The notes: generated by a model from the sequence alone, not told the origin. 64,000 bases of DNA from Bradyrhizobium ontarionense (GCF_021088345.1 NZ_CP088156.1:7555001-7619000); one strand, 5' to 3'. Numbered from the stretch's first letter, positions 17,929 through 26,924 are shown. Program-made: numbers and translations.

Positions 17929-17949
17929 CGCGGCATGCACAATGCCGCG
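17929..17949. other. Inverted repeat between ribbon-helix-helix gene and feoA
   Basis: A perfect 8-bp inverted repeat (CGCGGCAT/ATGCCGCG, 5-base loop) lies between the 3' end of the ribbon-helix-helix gene and the feoA start, both on the minus strand. It overlaps the putative feoA promoter, so it may be an operator. Without a T-tract it is a poor terminator. Confidence 0.4.
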
Positions 17950-18000
17950 TTATCTTAGAGCGATTTTAAACAGACTGGACGGACCGCCGTCTGATCTGCC

Positions 18001-18291
18001 TCAAGGAGCGGCGACGGAGGCCGGATGCCGGCTGTCCACCACCGCCTTCGGCTCGCCCGCCGGGGAGGCGGACGCGCGGCTCTTGAAGTGATCGAGCACG
18101 AACAGCCGGATCGCGGACGACAGGTTGCCCTGCTGGCGATTGCTGTCGATCTCTCCGACCAGTTCGGACAGGGTCATATTCCGGAGACCCGAAATCTCCT
18201 TCATGCCGTTCCAGAACGCCTCTTCGAGGCTGACGCTGGTCTTGTGACCTGCGACCACGATTGAACGTTTTACGACGGGCGACTTCATCAC
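18001..18291 (-). CDS. Ribbon-helix-helix domain protein (RHH_4 type)
   Basis: A 96-residue protein with the conserved alphaproteobacterial RHH_4 pattern: SPVVKRSIVVAGHKTSVSLE (strand plus first turn), AFWNGMKEISGLRNMTLSEL (helix 1) and IDSNRQQGNLSSAIRLFVLDHF (helix 2). It starts four bases inside the end of the DUF4169 gene (ATGA-type overlap), so the two are coupled. The fold binds DNA in other families, but the targets of this subfamily are unknown. The Ala/Pro-rich C-terminal 25 residues look disordered. Confidence 0.8.
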   Translation of the reverse strand: MMKSPVVKRSIVVAGHKTSVSLEEAFWNGMKEISGLRNMTLSELVGEIDSNRQQGNLSSAIRLFVLDHFKSRASASPAGEPKAVVDSRHPASVAAP

Positions 18292-18473
18292 GCGTCCTCG
18301 CCATTGATACGATGTTGATCGAGTAGTTCGTTCGCGCGCTTGTCGCGTTGCGCATCAGCGGCGCGTTCGGACTTCGCTCTGCCGTGGCGAGCGCGGTTGC
18401 TTTCGGCGACCTTCGCTGCCTGATCGCGCTCAACGCGCTTTCTGAAACGCTTCAAGTTGATGACGTCTCCCAT
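18288..18473 (-). CDS. DUF4169 family small basic protein
   Basis: A 61-residue, highly charged, probably helical protein starting MGDVINLKRFRKR and then rich in Lys/Arg/Ala/Glu. The start at 18473 matches the family; an in-frame ATG 15 bases earlier is possible. DUF4169 has no assigned function. It is coupled by a 4-base overlap to the ribbon-helix-helix gene and lies downstream of fumC and sspB on the same strand. Its VINLKRFRK segment closely resembles the C-terminal VVRLDRFRKK of the SspB homologue encoded 2 kb away (see findings). Confidence 0.75.
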   Translation of the reverse strand: MGDVINLKRFRKRVERDQAAKVAESNRARHGRAKSERAADAQRDKRANELLDQHRINGEDA

Positions 18474-18685
18474 GCTCGCTCCAATCATCTAAGACATCGA
18501 ATTTTGCGAAGAGAGCACGCGCGTTGCGCAGATCAGCCTAGGCGTTATCCAGACAATCACGTCATTGCTCCCTTTTTTTCGATGGCCATTCGCGTCGTTG
18601 CGAGCGGAGTTTGTATTCACCAAACGCAGCAGAACTTGTAGTCGAGAGTATCCTTTAGGGGTTAACAGCGAGAATTGCATCACCC

Positions 18686-18701
18686 CCCGTAGTACTACGG
18701 G
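18686..18701. other. 16-bp perfect palindrome 3' of fumC
   Basis: CCCGTAGTACTACGGG is a perfect loop-less palindrome 7 bases beyond the fumC stop. Having no spacer, it is more like a protein-binding site than a terminator. The rest of the 18474-18708 gap holds no recognisable gene. Confidence 0.4.
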
Positions 18702-18708
18702 ACTACCG

Positions 18709-20133
18709 TCACGGTCTGCCGGGCCTTGTCATCTTCTCGGGCTGAACGAGGCGGTCGAATTCGTCTTCAGACACGAAACCGAGCCTCAAAGCTTCCTCTT
18801 TCAGCGTCGTGCCGCGCTGGTGCGCTGATTTCGCGACCTTGGCGGCGTTGTCGTAGCCGATCTTCGGCGCAAGCGCCGTGACCAGCATCAACGAACGCTC
18901 CATCAGCTCACGAATCCGCTTCTCATCGGCGCGAATTCCAGTCACGCAGTGTTCGCTGAATGAACGCGCGGCATCGCCTAGTAATTGTATGGACTGCATC
19001 ATGCAATGTGCGAGCAATGGCTTGTAGACGTTTAGTTCGAAATGGCCCTGGCTGCCGCCCATCGTGATCGCCGTGTGATTGCCGAACACCTGGCAGCACA
19101 CCATCGTCAGCGCTTCGCACTGCGTCGGGTTCACCTTTCCCGGCATGATGGAGGAGCCCGGCTCGTTCTCGGGCAGAATCAGTTCGCCCAACCCGGAGCG
19201 TGGTCCTGATCCGAGCAGGCGGATGTCGTTCGCGATCTTGAACAAGGCGGTGGCGGCTGCATTGATCGCGCCATGCGCGTAGACGTAGGCGTCGTTGGAG
19301 GCGAGCGCCTCGAATTTGTTGGTAGCGCTGGTGAACGGAAGGCCGGTGATGTCGGCCACCTTCCTGGCGAACAGTTTGGCGAATTTGGGAGATGCGTTCA
19401 GGCCGGTGCCCACTGCGGTGCCGCCCTGGGCCAGCGGCAGCAGATCACGCGCCGCCGTCTTGATCCTGGCAATTGCGCTCTCGACCTGCGCCGCGTAGCC
19501 GGAAAACTCCTGGCCAAGCGTGAGCGGCGTGGCGTCCTGGGTATGGGTGCGGCCGATCTTGACGATGCCTGCGAAGGCATCCTGCTTGGCGTGCAGCGCC
19601 GCGAGCAGCTCCGCCAATCCCGGGATCAGATGATCGTGGATCGCCCGCGCAGCCGCGATGTGCATTGCGGTCGGGAAGGAATCGTTCGACGACTGGCTCA
19701 TGTTGACATGATCGTTGGGGTGCACGGGCTTCTTGGTCCCGCGCTCGCCGCCCAACAGCTCGCTGGCGCGATTGGCGATCACCTCGTTGAGGTTCATGTT
19801 GGTCTGGGTGCCGGAGCCCGTCTGCCAGACGACGAGCGGGAAGTGATCGTCGAGATGGCCGTCGATCACCTCTTGCGCGGCGCGGGTGATGGCGTCGGCC
19901 ACGCGCGGTTCGAGCAGCCCGAGCTCGCGGTTGGTCTCTGCGGCGGCCATCTTGACCAGCGCCAGCGCGCGCACGATCCCGATCGGCATGCGGTCGTGGC
20001 CGATGCGGAAGTTCTGCCGGCTCCGTTCGGTTTGCGCTCCCCAATAGCGATCGGCCGCGACCTCGATCGGGCCGAAGCTGTCGGTCTCGGTGCGCATCGA
20101 TGCGACGTGTGGCGGTTCAGTTGATTGTGTCAT
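18709..20133 (-). CDS. fumC: Class II fumarate hydratase
   Basis: A 474-residue fumarase C, reversibly hydrating fumarate to malate in the TCA cycle. Diagnostic blocks are [45 protein letters not shown] and the superfamily signature [11 protein letters not shown]. The length matches the tetrameric, iron-independent class. The ATG at 20133 gives a 12-residue lead ([12 protein letters not shown]); a second ATG at 20097 ([10 protein letters not shown]) is where most homologues begin, so the start is uncertain. It lies between sspB and DUF4169 on the same strand. Confidence 0.95.
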   Translation of the reverse strand: MTQSTEPPHVASMRTETDSFGPIEVAADRYWGAQTERSRQNFRIGHDRMPIGIVRALALVKMAAAETNRELGLLEPRVADAITRAAQEVIDGHLDDHFPLVVWQTGSGTQTNMNLNEVIANRASELLGGERGTKKPVHPNDHVNMSQSSNDSFPTAMHIAAARAIHDHLIPGLAELLAALHAKQDAFAGIVKIGRTHTQDATPLTLGQEFSGYAAQVESAIARIKTAARDLLPLAQGGTAVGTGLNASPKFAKLFARKVADITGLPFTSATNKFEALASNDAYVYAHGAINAAATALFKIANDIRLLGSGPRSGLGELILPENEPGSSIMPGKVNPTQCEALTMVCCQVFGNHTAITMGGSQGHFELNVYKPLLAHCMMQSIQLLGDAARSFSEHCVTGIRADEKRIRELMERSLMLVTALAPKIGYDNAAKVAKSAHQRGTTLKEEALRLGFVSEDEFDRLVQPEKMTRPGRP

Positions 20134-20230
20134 GAAGCATGCCCAAAAATTGGTCGTGAACCGACACCCGCCGGTTCACGCATGCTTCAATCTATGGCAC
20201 CAACCGCCGTTCCGCGCGCGGCGAATGCGC

Positions 20231-20758
20231 CTACTTCTTGCGGAAGCGGTCGAGCCGGACGACTTCGGCGCCTTCGCCAGGCGCAGCCGGCGTGGGCTTG
20301 TCTTCGCTTGCTCCGGCTGCTGGTGCGGGTAGGGGCGCCGGCACGGCGGATAGGGCAGGCGACGCTGACAGACTGGGCGAAGGCGGCGTTTCGGCGATTG
20401 CCTCCGACGGCTCGAACTGAAGGCCGAATTGGACGGACGGATCGAAGAAGCTCTTGATCGCGTGGAACGGAACGATCAGCCGCTCGGGGATGCCCCCAAA
20501 CGACAGCCCGACCTCGAAACGATCCTCGCTGACCACCAGATCCCAGAACTGGTGCTGCAGAATGACCGTCATCTCATCCGGATATTGCGCCAGAAGTCGC
20601 GGCGACAGCTTCACACCCTCGGCCTTGGACACGAAGGTAATGAAGAAATGATGCTCGCCGGGGAGCCCATGCGCGGCGGCGTCGGTCAGCACGCGGCGCA
20701 GCACCCCGCGCAGCGCGTCGCGCGCCAGCACATCGTATCGAATATGATCGGTCGCCAT
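20231..20758 (-). CDS. sspB: SspB family ClpXP adaptor
   Basis: A 175-residue SspB homologue. The folded part (residues 1 to about 110) has the alphaproteobacterial pattern YDVLARDALRGVLRRVL, HHFFITFVS, MTVILQHQFWDLVV and FSVGLSFGG-like, followed by an Ala/Pro-rich linker. The terminus VVRLDRFRKK corresponds to the ClpX-binding XB motif of SspB proteins. SspB tethers ssrA-tagged and some other substrates to ClpXP. I start at the ATG 20758, where homology begins; the frame is open further upstream. ssrA itself is encoded about 235 bases upstream on the same strand, which supports the assignment. Confidence 0.88.
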   Translation of the reverse strand: MATDHIRYDVLARDALRGVLRRVLTDAAAHGLPGEHHFFITFVSKAEGVKLSPRLLAQYPDEMTVILQHQFWDLVVSEDRFEVGLSFGGIPERLIVPFHAIKSFFDPSVQFGLQFEPSEAIAETPPSPSLSASPALSAVPAPLPAPAAGASEDKPTPAAPGEGAEVVRLDRFRKK

Positions 20759-20993
20759 GATCGGTCCTGTTTCGTGATGGGCCGCGCCCCGCCCGCGTCG
20801 GGTCACCGCGCCCGGTGGGCAGCCGTTTGACCGACTCGTATTCTGCATATGGTACCCCGGCTGGGCGCCAAGGTCAGCAGCCAAGCAGCGGCGCTGCCAC
20901 ATATGGGAACGCGCGGATGGCGGCGGAAGTCCGGAAGACGAAGGAATAAACGGTGGAGTAACAGTGGGGTAGAGCAAGTCAGGCGGTGAAAGT

Positions 20994-21307
20994 GGAGGCT
21001 TCTGTTGCCAGGTGCCTCCGAACCCCGCCTAACGGAGCTTAACCCGTTAGGACTTTAAGGTGGTCTTTCAAACTGCGTTACGCAGCCTGAGCAACCGGAG
21101 CAAAGTTGTCGTTGGCAACTATTGCAGTAGCCCGATAACGGCGGAACAATACCGGGAAAAAGCTCGCCCTTTACGCCCTCGTCGATCCTATTTCGCCCCC
21201 GCCGAAACCCGCCAATGTGACGGGCTTTGGTGGAGGCGCCGGGTACCGCCCCCGGGTCCGAATGGTTTATTTCGACGGCAGTTTATTTCCATAGCCGGCA
21301 AGCCGGC
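20994..21307 (-). ncRNA. ssrA: tmRNA, circularly permuted two-piece form
   Basis: On the minus strand the acceptor piece comes first and ends in an encoded CCA at 21228. It has a CCGGG/CCCGG T-stem and the acceptor strand CGCCTCC. After a 27-base intervening segment the coding piece starts at 21200 with GGGGGCG, which pairs with CGCCTCC (one G-U), followed by AAATAGGATCGAC as in other tmRNAs. The tag frame 21116-21078 encodes ANDNFAPVAQAA and a TAA stop. Downstream hairpins include TAACGG/CCGTTA and GGAGGC/GCCTCC, the latter ending at 20994. A TATATT -10 (21319-21314) marks the promoter. The outer ends are approximate. It rescues stalled ribosomes together with SmpB. Confidence 0.93.
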
Positions 21308-21313
21308 AGCGCC

Positions 21314-21342
21314 AATATAGGCCGCCTGGCGAGCGATTGACA
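21314..21342 (-). promoter_or_regulatory. Putative ssrA promoter
   Basis: On the minus strand TGTCAA (a weak -35) and TATATT (-10, 21319-21314) are 17 bases apart and point at ssrA. Transcription would begin near 21307. Confidence 0.5.
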
Positions 21343-21441
21343 GAGCCTTCGCGGTCGCAGTTGGCGACAAAAATGTGGGCGGATGCGGGGAACTCTCCAA
21401 TCGGTCTTGGCAGCCACGATTTCGTCCTCCTAGAGTGGCCC

Positions 21442-22038
21442 ATGCCCTCCGAAGTTGCGCCGGTCGCCTGCTCTGCGGCCGACATCGTCAAAGACCCGCC
21501 GAGCCTTCGCACGCTCTTCTTCGCATTCGCGAAAATGTCGCTTTCGGGGTTCGGCGGCGTGCTGGTGTTCGCCCGGCGGGCGATCGTCGAGGAACACCGC
21601 TGGATGACGGCGGAGGAATTCAACGAGACCTTCGCGCTCTGCCACTTCCTGCCCGGACCCAACATCGTCAACCTGTCGCTGGTGTTCGGCTCGCGGCTGC
21701 GCGGCATTGTCGGCGGGCTCGCGGCGTTTACCGGTCTGCTCGGGCCGCCAATGCTGTTGGTGACCGGCTTGGCGGCCATCTATGCTCATTTCGGGCAGGT
21801 CGATGCGCTGAGACGAGCGCTGGCCGGTGTGTCCTGCGCGGCCGTCGGCCTGCTGGCGTCGGCCGTGTTCCGCATGATGTCGCCGCTCCTGAAAAAGCGT
21901 GACGTGCTCGGGCTGCTGGTCATGCTCGCCGTTTTCGCTGCGATCGGACTCGCGCGTCTGCCGCTTCCGATGGTGCTGCTGTTGGCGGTGCCGCTCAGCA
22001 TCGCCGTCACCTATGCCAAGCTGTGGTGGGCGCGATGA
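21442..22038 (+). CDS. Chromate transporter, N-terminal-type half (short-chain CHR)
   Basis: A 198-residue membrane protein of the CHR family. It has the conserved opening LFFAFAKMSLSGFGGVLVFA, then WMTAEEFNETFALCHFLPGPNIVNLS, which is the family's hallmark PGP region, and five or six hydrophobic segments. Its stop overlaps the start of the second CHR gene by ATGA. Full-length ChrA is a fusion of two such halves; split pairs work as heterodimers in other bacteria. It probably exports chromate or a related oxyanion; no ChrB regulator is near. The ATG at 21442 is the first start with homology. Confidence 0.88.
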   Translation: MPSEVAPVACSAADIVKDPPSLRTLFFAFAKMSLSGFGGVLVFARRAIVEEHRWMTAEEFNETFALCHFLPGPNIVNLSLVFGSRLRGIVGGLAAFTGLLGPPMLLVTGLAAIYAHFGQVDALRRALAGVSCAAVGLLASAVFRMMSPLLKKRDVLGLLVMLAVFAAIGLARLPLPMVLLLAVPLSIAVTYAKLWWAR

Positions 22039-22568
22039 GCGGGGACGACAATCCGCTGTTCCAGCTGTTCTGGACGTTTGCGCTGATTTCGTTGTTCGCG
22101 ATCGGCGGCGCGAATGCCGCGATCCCCGAACTGCACCGCATTGCGGTCGACGTTCGACATTGGATGACCGACAAGCAGTTCGCGGATGCCTTTGCGATCG
22201 CGCAATTGTCGCCCGGGCCCAACGTCCTGATCGTCACCTTGATCGGCTATTCCGTCGCAGGCGTCGCCGGTGCCGCGGTTGCAACCATCGCAATGTGCGG
22301 CCCGACGGCTGCGCTCGCTTATTTCGTCAGCCGCTGGCTGTCGAATGCGCGCGCTGCGCGGTGGCCTGCCGTGCTGCAAGCCTCGCTGGTCCCGCTCTCG
22401 ATCGGGTTGATGGCCGCGAGCGCATTGATCCTCGTGCAGGCCTCGGACCGGACGTGGCCGGCATTCGTGCTGACGGTGATGGCCGCCATCGTCGCATCGA
22501 TGACGCGGCTCAATCCGCTCTGGCTCTTGGCCGCAGGGGGCTGCCTCGGTTTTGCTGGCCTTCTCTAG
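22035..22568 (+). CDS. Chromate transporter, C-terminal-type half (short-chain CHR)
   Basis: A 177-residue partner of the preceding CHR protein. Markers are LFWTFALISLFAIGGANAAIPE, WMTDKQFADAFAIAQLSPGPN with the second PGP motif, and a hydrophobic C-terminal half. ATGA overlap couples its translation to the first half. The two would assemble in the inner membrane with opposite topologies. The short GGANA loop corresponds to FGG(G/A) in ChrA. Confidence 0.88.
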   Translation: MSGDDNPLFQLFWTFALISLFAIGGANAAIPELHRIAVDVRHWMTDKQFADAFAIAQLSPGPNVLIVTLIGYSVAGVAGAAVATIAMCGPTAALAYFVSRWLSNARAARWPAVLQASLVPLSIGLMAASALILVQASDRTWPAFVLTVMAAIVASMTRLNPLWLLAAGGCLGFAGLL

Positions 22569-22670
22569 GGAAAGTCGCTAGGCAAAAGAGTACGGCTGGT
22601 CGGAGACTGCTCCGGACCTCCGAACGAGAACAATGACGGCCACCAAGGCCGATCGGGGAGGACGAGGGAC

Positions 22671-23450
22671 ATGGCCGAGACCACGGGCCCGTTGTCGGAT
22701 GGGACCGCCACCGTGCCGTCCGCGCGCAACGTGACTGGCGCATTGATCATTCTGCTCCTCGCTTTCGCGCCGCAACTCGTCGAACTTTCCATCTCGCTGG
22801 TCAGCCTCATTGCTGCGCTATCAGCGCGTTCTCCGTTGGAGGTCGTGTCGGCGCATGGCGCCGCCTTGGTCGAAGCGCTGCCGATGCTGCTCCGCCAATG
22901 GATGGACGGCGGCAAGATCACGTTGCGGCCGGATGCGCTGCTCGTACTGATCTACACCTATCCGCTTGTGGCCATCGCGCTGTTCACCTTCCTGGCCCGC
23001 CTGCGCGCGCCGCAGGATTATTTCGGCGGCGTGGCGCTGATGGGGATCGCCCTGTTCGCGCTGTGGGCCGCGAGCGATCTGTCGGGCATGCGCGGATTCA
23101 CGTTCGGCCCGGGCACTGCGCCGCGCATGCTGGGTGTGCTGCTGCTGGGGATGGGGGCCGCGGTGGCCGTCATTGGGCTGATGACCGAGGGGCCGGGGCT
23201 GCAGGTCTATCACTGGCGCGGGCCGTGCTTTGTGTCGCTTGCGATCCTGGCGTTTGCAGTCGCGATCCGGCCTCTGGGTTTGATCGTGGCGGCGCTCGCG
23301 AGCTTCCTGATCGCAGCCCTCGGAACGCCTGAAACGCGCTGGGGCGAGACGCTGATCGTGGGCGTCGTCCTGACGCTCGGCTGCGCGCTGTTGTTCCCTT
23401 ACGTGCTCGGTCTGCCGATGCCGTTGTTTCCGCGTTTCCTGGTGCAGTGA
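22671..23450 (+). CDS. TctB-like tripartite tricarboxylate transporter small membrane protein
   Basis: A 259-residue polytopic protein, longer than the usual 150-180 residue TctB because of an N-terminal extension with two hydrophobic stretches. The TctB core sits at about residues 115-255 with the family-typical GPGTAPRMLGVLLLGMGAAV. The TctA gene follows after 7 bases. TTT systems move tri- and dicarboxylates such as citrate using an ion gradient and need a periplasmic TctC binding protein. None is encoded nearby, so the partner must lie elsewhere. The substrate is unknown. Confidence 0.8.
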   Translation: MAETTGPLSDGTATVPSARNVTGALIILLLAFAPQLVELSISLVSLIAALSARSPLEVVSAHGAALVEALPMLLRQWMDGGKITLRPDALLVLIYTYPLVAIALFTFLARLRAPQDYFGGVALMGIALFALWAASDLSGMRGFTFGPGTAPRMLGVLLLGMGAAVAVIGLMTEGPGLQVYHWRGPCFVSLAILAFAVAIRPLGLIVAALASFLIAALGTPETRWGETLIVGVVLTLGCALLFPYVLGLPMPLFPRFLVQ

Positions 23451-23457
23451 GGCCGGC

Positions 23458-24969
23458 ATGCTGGATCTGTTTCACAACCTGGCGGTCGGCTTCGGCGTCG
23501 CTCTCAGCCCGATCAACCTGCTGCTATGCCTGGTCGGCGCTCTGGTCGGCACGCTCGTCGGCGTGCTGCCGGGCATCGGCACCATCGCCACCGTCGCCAT
23601 GCTGTTGCCGATCACCTTCGGCCTGCCGCCGGTCGGCGCGCTGATCATGCTCGCCGGCATCTACTACGGTGCGCAATATGGCGGCTCGACCACATCGATC
23701 CTCGTCAACATTCCGGGCGAGGCGACCTCCGTCGTCACCACGCTCGACGGCTTCCAGATGGCCAAGCAGGGGCGCGCGGGTCCGGCGCTGTCGATCGCGG
23801 CGATCGGCTCGTTCGTTGCGGGCTGCTTTGCGACGGTCCTGATCGCGGTGCTCGGCGCGCCGCTGACCAAGCTCGCGCTTTTGTTCGGGCCGGCCGAGTA
23901 TTTCTCGCTGATGGTGCTCGGCCTGATCTTCGCTGTCGTGCTCGCCAAGGGCAGCGTGCTCAAGGCCGTGGCCATGATCGCGCTCGGCCTGCTGCTGTCG
24001 ATGGTCGGCGCGGACCTCGAGACCGGCGCATCTCGCATGGCCTTCAACGTTCCCGAACTCGCCGACGGGCTCGGCTTCGCCACCGTGGCGATGGGCGTGT
24101 TCGGCTTCGCCGAGATCATCCGTAATCTCGACGGCGGTGCCGAAGCCGATCGCGAACTGGTGCAGCAGAAGATCACGGGGCTGATGCCGACCCGCAAGGA
24201 CCTCATCGATTCGGCGCCTGCGATCGCTCGCGGCACAATTCTCGGCTCGATTCTCGGGATCCTGCCCGGCGGCGGCGCCGTGATCGCCTCCTTCGCCGCC
24301 TATACGTTCGAGAAGAAGATCGCGCGCGATCCGTCACGTTTCGGCCGCGGTGCGATCGAGGGCGTCGCGGCCCCGGAGAGCGCCAACAACGCGGCCGCAC
24401 AGACGTCCTTCATTCCGCTGCTGACGCTCGGGATCCCGCCGAACGCGGTGATGGCGCTCATGGTCGGCGCAATGACCATTCACGGCATCCAGCCCGGGCC
24501 CCAGGTGATGCAGAAGCAGCCTGATCTGGTCTGGGGCATGATCGCCTCGATGTGGATCGGCAATCTGATGCTGATCATCATCAATCTGCCGCTGGTGGGC
24601 ATCTGGGTGCGGCTGCTGCGCGTGCCCTACCGGCTGATGTTCCCCTCGATCGTCGTGTTCTGCGCGATCGGCATCTACTCGATCAACAATGCGCCGGTCG
24701 ACGTGATCCTGGCCGGGGCCTTCGGCCTGTTCGGCTACTGGTTGATCAAGCACGATTTCGAGCCGGCGCCGCTGCTGCTCGGGATGGTGCTGGGCTCGCT
24801 CATGGAAGAGAACCTGCGCCGGACGCTGCAGATCTCGCGGGGCGACTGGTCGGTGTTCCTCACGCGCCCGCTCTCCGCCGGGCTGCTGGCGGTGGCGGCC
24901 GTGCTGCTGGTGCTGGCTGTGCTGCCGGCGCTTCGCCGTAAGCGCGACGAGGTCTTCGTCGAAGGGTAG
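23458..24969 (+). CDS. TctA family tripartite tricarboxylate transporter large permease
   Basis: A 503-residue permease with about twelve membrane segments. Family signatures are LVGTLVGVLPGIGTIATVAM near residue 30, YYGAQYGGSTTSILVNIPGE, GRGAIEGVAAPESANNAAAQ (the tricarboxylate-transporter motif) and MEENLRRTLQISRGD near the C-terminus. It forms the transport core with the TctB-like protein encoded just upstream. The stop is at 24969; 162 bases without a recognisable gene separate it from thyA. Confidence 0.93.
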   Translation: MLDLFHNLAVGFGVALSPINLLLCLVGALVGTLVGVLPGIGTIATVAMLLPITFGLPPVGALIMLAGIYYGAQYGGSTTSILVNIPGEATSVVTTLDGFQMAKQGRAGPALSIAAIGSFVAGCFATVLIAVLGAPLTKLALLFGPAEYFSLMVLGLIFAVVLAKGSVLKAVAMIALGLLLSMVGADLETGASRMAFNVPELADGLGFATVAMGVFGFAEIIRNLDGGAEADRELVQQKITGLMPTRKDLIDSAPAIARGTILGSILGILPGGGAVIASFAAYTFEKKIARDPSRFGRGAIEGVAAPESANNAAAQTSFIPLLTLGIPPNAVMALMVGAMTIHGIQPGPQVMQKQPDLVWGMIASMWIGNLMLIIINLPLVGIWVRLLRVPYRLMFPSIVVFCAIGIYSINNAPVDVILAGAFGLFGYWLIKHDFEPAPLLLGMVLGSLMEENLRRTLQISRGDWSVFLTRPLSAGLLAVAAVLLVLAVLPALRRKRDEVFVEG

Positions 24970-25131
24970 GGATCTTGGTTCCGGTGCTGGTTCCCCTGTT
25001 GGTCCCTTGGCCCTGGTGAATGGCTTTTCCCCAGCATATTTCTCTGGGGGAGAGCGGGGCAGACGGCGGCACCTGTCGGCGAAAGGCCGGGTCCGCTAAA
25101 GCTGCACCTTCAGAAACCGTACATCCCGGCC

Positions 25132-25926
25132 ATGCACCAATATCACGATCTGCTCGAACGCATCCTGTCCGACGGCGCTGAGAAGCACGACCGCACCGGC
25201 ACCGGCACGCGGTCCGTGTTCGGCCATCAGATGCGCTTCGACCTCGCGGCCGGCTTTCCGATGCTGACCACCAAGCGGCTGCCGCTGAAGGCGATCGTGC
25301 ATGAGCTGCTGTGGTTTCTCAAGGGCGATACCAACGTCGGATATCTGCGCGACAACGGCGTCACGATCTGGGACGAGTGGGCCGATGCCAATGGCGATCT
25401 CGGCCCCGTCTACGGCTATCAGTGGCGCTCCTGGCCGACGCCCGACGGCGGCCATATCGACCAGATCGCCAATGTGGTCGAGATGATCAAGCGCAACCCG
25501 GATTCGCGCCGCCTGATCGTGACGGCCTGGAATCCGGCCGATGTCGAAAAGATGGCGCTGCCGCCCTGCCACTGCCTGTTCCAGTTCTACGTCGTCAACG
25601 GCAGGCTGTCGTGCCAGCTCTACCAGCGCTCGGCCGACGTCTTCCTCGGCGTGCCCTTCAACATCGCCTCCTATGCGCTGCTGACGATGATGGTGGCGCA
25701 GGTGACGGGCCTCAAGCCGGGGGATTTCGTACATTCCTTTGGCGACGTGCACCTCTACTCCAACCACATCGAGCAGGCGCGGCTGCAGCTGACACGCAGC
25801 CCCCGCTCGCTGCCGACGATGACGCTCAATCCTGACGTGAAGGACATTTTCGGCTTCCGCTACGAGGATTTTGCGCTCGCAGGCTACGACCCGCATCCAC
25901 ACATCAAGGCTGAGGTTGCGGTTTAG
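25132..25926 (+). CDS. thyA: Thymidylate synthase
   Basis: A 264-residue ThyA, the same length as the E. coli enzyme. It methylates dUMP to dTMP using 5,10-methylene-THF. The nucleophile C146 is in [11 protein letters not shown], and further active-site blocks are [20 protein letters not shown] and [14 protein letters not shown]. It begins an apparent operon thyA - GNAT - folA. thyA with folA is functionally logical because ThyA releases dihydrofolate that DHFR recycles. Confidence 0.96.
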   Translation: MHQYHDLLERILSDGAEKHDRTGTGTRSVFGHQMRFDLAAGFPMLTTKRLPLKAIVHELLWFLKGDTNVGYLRDNGVTIWDEWADANGDLGPVYGYQWRSWPTPDGGHIDQIANVVEMIKRNPDSRRLIVTAWNPADVEKMALPPCHCLFQFYVVNGRLSCQLYQRSADVFLGVPFNIASYALLTMMVAQVTGLKPGDFVHSFGDVHLYSNHIEQARLQLTRSPRSLPTMTLNPDVKDIFGFRYEDFALAGYDPHPHIKAEVAV

Positions 25927-25929
25927 CTC

Positions 25930-26415
25930 ATGTCGCTCGTGATCCGCCGCGCCCGGCCTGAGGACATCGGCGTCGTGTTTGCTCTCGTCAAGGAGCTCGC
26001 CGCGTACGAGAAGCTCTCGCATGAGGTCGCAGCCAGCGAGGCCGATATCGCCGAGGCCCTGTTCTGCGAGCATCCGGCGCTGTTCTGCGACATCGCCGAG
26101 TGGAATGGCGAGGTCGCGGGCTTTGCGGTCTGGTTCGTGAATTTCTCCACCTTCGCCGGCCGCGCCGGCATCTATCTCGAGGACCTGTTCGTGCGGCCGG
26201 CCTTCCGCCGCAACGGCCTCGGTCAGGCGCTGCTCGGCCACCTCGCGCGCACCTGCGTCGAGCGCAACTGGGCGCGGCTGCAATGGTCGGTGCTCGACTG
26301 GAATGCGCCCTCGATCACCTTCTACAAATCGCTCGGCGCTGAGCTGATGGACGACTGGACCCTGTGCAGGGTGACAGGGCCAGCTTTGGCCCAGCTCGCG
26401 GAGAAGGCGCCATGA
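25930..26415 (+). CDS. GNAT family N-acetyltransferase
   Basis: A 161-residue GNAT enzyme. Motif A (acetyl-CoA pyrophosphate loop) is RRNGLGQAL at about residues 94-102, preceded by the strand IYLEDLFVRP. The later WSVLDWNAPSITFYKSLGAE is typical of the diamine/spermidine acetyltransferase-like subgroup. It starts 3 bases after thyA and overlaps folA by ATGA, so the three are co-transcribed. The acceptor substrate (a polyamine or amino-group metabolite) cannot be read from the sequence. Confidence 0.88.
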   Translation: MSLVIRRARPEDIGVVFALVKELAAYEKLSHEVAASEADIAEALFCEHPALFCDIAEWNGEVAGFAVWFVNFSTFAGRAGIYLEDLFVRPAFRRNGLGQALLGHLARTCVERNWARLQWSVLDWNAPSITFYKSLGAELMDDWTLCRVTGPALAQLAEKAP

Positions 26416-26924
26416 TCGAGGTCGTGCTGATCGTCGCGGTCGCTGAGAACGGTGTGATCGGCGCAGCCGGCGCGATACCGTGGCGGCAGAAGAGCGACCT
26501 GCAGCGCCTCAAGGCGATGACGATGGGGCGGCCGATCGTGATGGGCCGCAAGACCTTCCTGTCGCTTCCGCGCCGGCCGCTGCCGGGCCGGACCAACATC
26601 GTCATCACCCGCGATGCTAATTTTCGCGCGCCCGGGGCGATCGTGACCCGCGCCGTCAACGAGGCGCTCGCGATCGCTCGCGGCGATGCGCTGCGGCGTT
26701 CGGCCGCGGAGATCGCCGTCGTCGGCGGCGCCGAGATCTACGCGGCGACGATGGCGTTGGCCGACCGGCTGGAGATCACCGAGGTCCATGCAAGCCCGCA
26801 AGGCGATACCGTCTTCCCGGCGATCGATCCTTCGCAGTGGACGGAGGTGGCGCGGGAGCGGCATCCTTCGGGTCCCGACGATCACGCCGAATATTCCTAC
26901 GTCACCTATCGCCGGCGGCGGTGA
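26412..26924 (+). CDS. folA: Dihydrofolate reductase
   Basis: A 170-residue DHFR. Seen are VAENGVIGAAGAIPWRQKSD (substrate loop with the conserved Trp; the acidic residue is D in KSDLQRLK), GRPIVMGRKTF for NADPH binding, and GGAEIYA near the C-terminal third. It reduces dihydrofolate to tetrahydrofolate with NADPH. The ATG at 26412 overlaps the acetyltransferase stop; the frame also opens 48 bases upstream but that part lacks homology. Confidence 0.95.
   Translation: MIEVVLIVAVAENGVIGAAGAIPWRQKSDLQRLKAMTMGRPIVMGRKTFLSLPRRPLPGRTNIVITRDANFRAPGAIVTRAVNEALAIARGDALRRSAAEIAVVGGAEIYAATMALADRLEITEVHASPQGDTVFPAIDPSQWTEVARERHPSGPDDHAEYSYVTYRRRR

Noticed and set aside
18686..18701. fumC terminator
   Set aside because: The palindrome has no loop and no T-tract, so it was listed only as a palindrome.
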